DNA from: Aquabacterium sp.
GTDB lineage: Bacteria > Pseudomonadota > Gammaproteobacteria > Burkholderiales > Burkholderiaceae_C
Direction: 5' to 3'
Length of the DNA stretch: 7,956 nucleotides
Assembly (NCBI GenBank): GCA_030654555.1
Contig: JAURXG010000060.1
Coordinates: 1 to 7,956 of the forward strand
The position numbers and the translations under genes were made by a program. This document shows, one piece after another, positions 5,955 to 7,956 of the stretch; the stretch's first letter is position 1; the number at the start of each line of letters is the position of its first letter. The notes under the pieces were generated by a model that was not told the DNA's origin, did not search any database, and was given only the letters and a program-made list of their open reading frames with translations.

Positions 5955-6716
5955 ATGCGCATCCTCATAGCCAACGACGACGGGTACCTGGCCCCGGGGC
6001 TCGCCGCCCTGGTGGCCGCGATGCAGGGGCTGGGCCAGCTCGAGGTCATCGCGCCCGAGCAGAACGCCAGCGGCACCTCCAACGCGCTGACGCTGAACCG
6101 GCCGCTGCAGGTGTTCTCGGCCGGCGCCGCGCACCCGGGGGTGCGCTTCGTCAACGGCACGCCGTCGGATTGTGTGCACGTGGCGCTGACCGGCCTGCTG
6201 GGCTACCGGCCCGACCTGGTGCTCTCGGGCATCAACCAGGGCGCCAACATGGGCGACGACACGCTCTATTCGGGCACCGTCGCCGCGGCGATGGAGGGCT
6301 TCCTGTTCGGCATCCCAGCGATCGCCTTCTCGCAGGTGCACAAGGGCTGGGGCGAACTCGACGCGGCCGCCCGCGTGGCCCGCGCGGTGGTCGATCAGGT
6401 GCTGGCCGCCGGGCTGCCGACGCTGCCCTTCCTGCTGAACGTCAACATCCCCAACCGCGCCGATGCCGAGGTGCTGCCGCGCCGGGTCACCCACCTGGGC
6501 CGCCGCCACGCCAGCGAGCCGGTGATCCAGCAGACCAACCCGCGCGGTGAGGCGATCTACTGGATCGGCCCGGCGGGCGATGCGCGCGAGGCCGGCGCGG
6601 GCACCGATTTCCACGCCACCGCCAACGGCTGCGTGTCGATCACGCCGCTGCAGGTCGACCTGACCGACCATGCGCGCCTGCCCGACTGGCGCGCGCGGCT
6701 GGAAAGCGGCGCATGA
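5955..6716 (+). CDS. surE: 5'/3'-nucleotidase SurE (survival protein)
   Basis: SurE is a metal-dependent cytoplasmic phosphatase that removes phosphate from nucleoside 5'- and 3'-monophosphates and helps stationary-phase survival. The product has 253 residues, the usual length. It opens MRILIANDDG, with metal ligands Asp8 and Asp9. Ser39 (NASG) and Asn94 (SGINQGAN) complete the expected site, and NGTPSDCV at 68-74 is the family signature. I start at ATG 5955 because the family motif begins there; the frame is open further upstream (a start could be drawn at 5841) but that part is unlike SurE. No Shine-Dalgarno precedes this ATG, in line with a leaderless transcript from the TACAAT at 5940-5945. 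Its TGA overlaps the pcm ATG, which indicates translational coupling. Confidence 0.97.
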   Translation: MRILIANDDGYLAPGLAALVAAMQGLGQLEVIAPEQNASGTSNALTLNRPLQVFSAGAAHPGVRFVNGTPSDCVHVALTGLLGYRPDLVLSGINQGANMGDDTLYSGTVAAAMEGFLFGIPAIAFSQVHKGWGELDAAARVARAVVDQVLAAGLPTLPFLLNVNIPNRADAEVLPRRVTHLGRRHASEPVIQQTNPRGEAIYWIGPAGDAREAGAGTDFHATANGCVSITPLQVDLTDHARLPDWRARLESGA

Positions 6717-7525
6717 GTGCGGCACGGCCGCCGCGCTTTCCGCTGGCCCTCGACCAGATGGGCCGCACCGGCACGCCGGCCAAGCCGCGCGAGACGCTGC
6801 GGCCGCAGCGCCACCTGCACGAGGCTGCCAAGGACGCGGCGCGCCACACGCTGCCGCAGGGGCTGGGCCTCGACTCGGTCCAGGTGCGCCAGCGCATGGT
6901 GCAGCGCCTGCGTGCCGAGGGCATCCGCTGCGAGCCGGTGTTCGCGGCGATGGAGCAGGTGCACCGGCACCTGTTCGTCGACACGGCGCTGGCGATCCAG
7001 GCCTACGAGGACACCAGCCTGCCGATCGGCCACGGCCAGACCATCTCCAAGCCGTCGGTGGTGGCGCGCATGATCGAACTGCTGTTCGACGGCGCGGCCG
7101 CACGTGCCAGCGGCCACCTGGGCAGCACGCTGGAGATCGGCACCGGCTGCGGCTACCAGACGGCGCTGCTGGCGCGGCTGGCGCGCCGGGTGGTGTCGAT
7201 CGAGCGGCTGCGCCCGCTGTTCGACAAGGCCACGGCCAACCTGGCGGCCTGGCGCTTTGATCACGTGCGCCTGGTCTATGGCGACGGCATGCTGGGCCAC
7301 GCACCGAACGCCCCGTACGACAGCCTGATCGCCGCCGCCGGTGGCGACGAGTTGCCCGGCGCCTGGCTCGACCAGTTGGCCGTGGGTGGGCGGCTGGTGG
7401 CGCCGATGCACCGCAGCGGCGGCCGCGGCCAGGTGCTGGTGGTGGTCGATCGCCGCGAGAGCGGACTGGTGCGCACCGAGCACGAGTCGGTTCACTTCGT
7501 CCCCCTAAAATCGGGCATCGTCTGA
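6713..7525 (+). CDS. pcm: protein-L-isoaspartate O-methyltransferase
   Basis: Pcm uses S-adenosylmethionine to methylate abnormal L-isoaspartyl residues, starting repair of aged proteins in the cytoplasm. The 270-residue product has the family block LPIGHGQTISKP (103-114), SAM-binding motif I LEIGTGCGYQT (140-150), and the acidic Glu164 after the second strand (SIERL). It is about 60 residues longer than the E. coli enzyme. The extra N-terminus (about 1-50, Arg/Pro-rich) comes before the helical start of the usual domain; ATG 6713 is kept because it overlaps the surE stop in an ATGA arrangement. An internal start (Met62 or later) would give a shorter enzyme closer to the usual length. It lies between surE and nlpD as in many proteobacteria. 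Confidence 0.96.
   Translation: MSAARPPRFPLALDQMGRTGTPAKPRETLRPQRHLHEAAKDAARHTLPQGLGLDSVQVRQRMVQRLRAEGIRCEPVFAAMEQVHRHLFVDTALAIQAYEDTSLPIGHGQTISKPSVVARMIELLFDGAAARASGHLGSTLEIGTGCGYQTALLARLARRVVSIERLRPLFDKATANLAAWRFDHVRLVYGDGMLGHAPNAPYDSLIAAAGGDELPGAWLDQLAVGGRLVAPMHRSGGRGQVLVVVDRRESGLVRTEHESVHFVPLKSGIV
7506..7511 (+). promoter_or_regulatory. putative -10 element for nlpD inside the pcm 3' end
   Basis: TAAAAT followed by CGGGC fits the -10 style common in this group. It lies in the last codons of pcm and would start transcription near 7518, about 34 bases before the nlpD ATG. No clear -35 is present. In E. coli, nlpD also has its own promoters and contributes to rpoS transcription, which makes an internal promoter reasonable. 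Confidence 0.4.
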
Positions 7526-7551
7526 TTCGGCTGCCTCGGCGGCCCGCCACC

Positions 7552-7956
7552 ATGCAAGCACCCCGTTCGTTGTCGACTTTGTTGCTGCCTGGTCTGGTGG
7601 TGTTGGTGCTCGCCGGCTGCGGCTCGTCGCCGAACCGCGCGCCGGTCGAAGACCGCAAGCCGCCCAAGGTGGGCACACGCACGCCCGCCGCACCGGCGGC
7701 CGCCACGCCGGCTGGCGATGCGGCCGTGGCCACCGAGGCCGTCAAACCGCTGCCCGGCGCCGAGAACGCCGGCAAGCCCGGCTACTACACCGTCAAGCCG
7801 GGCGATACGCTGATCCGCATCGCGCTGGAGAACGGCCAGAACTGGCGCGATGTGGTGCGCTGGAACGGCCTCGAGAACCCCAACCTGATCGAGGTGGGGC
7901 AGGTGCTGCGCATGGTGGCGCCGGGGGTGGATGCCGCGGCCGTGGCCGCGCGCGGC
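7552..7956 (+). CDS. nlpD: NlpD-like LysM lipoprotein, 5' part (runs off the window)
   Basis: The frame is open from ATG 7552 to the last base, giving 135 codons without a stop. The N-terminus is a lipoprotein signal peptide: a short basic start, a Leu/Val-rich core, then the lipobox LAGC with Cys23 as the lipidated residue, so export and lipid anchoring are expected (outer membrane in the family). A Pro/Ala-rich linker (about 27-76) leads to a LysM peptidoglycan-binding domain (about 78-124), with YYTVKPGDTL at its start and WNGLENPNLIEVGQ in the middle. The C-terminal LytM/M23-like domain that lets NlpD activate an amidase in cell separation would lie outside the window. It follows pcm by 26 bases. 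No strong Shine-Dalgarno is visible. The position after surE-pcm supports nlpD over other LysM lipoproteins. Confidence 0.93.
   Translation, partial: MQAPRSLSTLLLPGLVVLVLAGCGSSPNRAPVEDRKPPKVGTRTPAAPAAATPAGDAAVATEAVKPLPGAENAGKPGYYTVKPGDTLIRIALENGQNWRDVVRWNGLENPNLIEVGQVLRMVAPGVDAAAVAARG

Noticed and set aside
5715..7775. Open reading frame of 686 codons on the minus strand over surE, pcm and part of nlpD
   Set aside because: It is Arg/Pro/Ala-rich without domain motifs and lies opposite three well-recognised genes. High GC makes stop codons rare on the opposite strand.
1..7956. CRISPR array, rRNA, insertion sequence or origin
   Set aside because: No regularly spaced repeats, no rRNA-like conserved stretches, no transposase motifs with terminal inverted repeats, and no DnaA-box cluster were seen.

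Overview
The window reads as chromosomal DNA of a GC-rich betaproteobacterium, most likely Burkholderiales of the Leptothrix/Rubrivivax/Ideonella kind. This rests on the strong G/C bias at third codon positions from about 1700 onward, the surE-pcm-nlpD gene order, and promoters of the TACAAT-CG and TAAAAT-CG type lying very close to start codons. The genus is inference; the class is fairly safe.

Left part (1-1705): a visibly less GC-rich accessory segment. It holds a 44-residue basic small protein (135-269), a strong stem-loop (281-305), and a gene (334-1362) whose product has two zinc-ribbon-like Cys clusters followed by a C-terminal helical domain with an RHLLAH motif. That motif fits the Rx4-6H signature of HEPN ribonucleases. 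About 340 bases without a convincing gene follow. They contain short GGGGAACA direct repeats and a hairpin with a T-rich tail, and probably mark the edge of the accessory segment.

Middle part (1706-5817, minus strand): a zinc-free MDR-family NAD(P)H:quinone oxidoreductase-like gene is followed by a LuxR/NarL-type response regulator and then a 748-residue polytopic HisKA_3-type histidine kinase. Regulator and kinase are 39 bp apart and probably form one operon. The oxidoreductase lies 101 bp upstream of the regulator and may be separate.

Right part (5955-7956, plus strand): surE, pcm (overlapping surE by ATGA) and the 5' part of nlpD, the usual proteobacterial stress/stationary-phase cluster that normally leads into rpoS, which would lie just beyond the window. 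surE and the oxidoreductase are divergent. Their putative -10 elements sit inside an inverted 13-mer, and the surE -10 is so close to the ATG that a leaderless or nearly leaderless mRNA is predicted.

The most novel-looking element is the zinc-ribbon/HEPN gene with its small upstream partner and intervening stem-loop. It is a candidate RNA-targeting defence or toxin-like module, but this is inferred from a motif and gene arrangement only.
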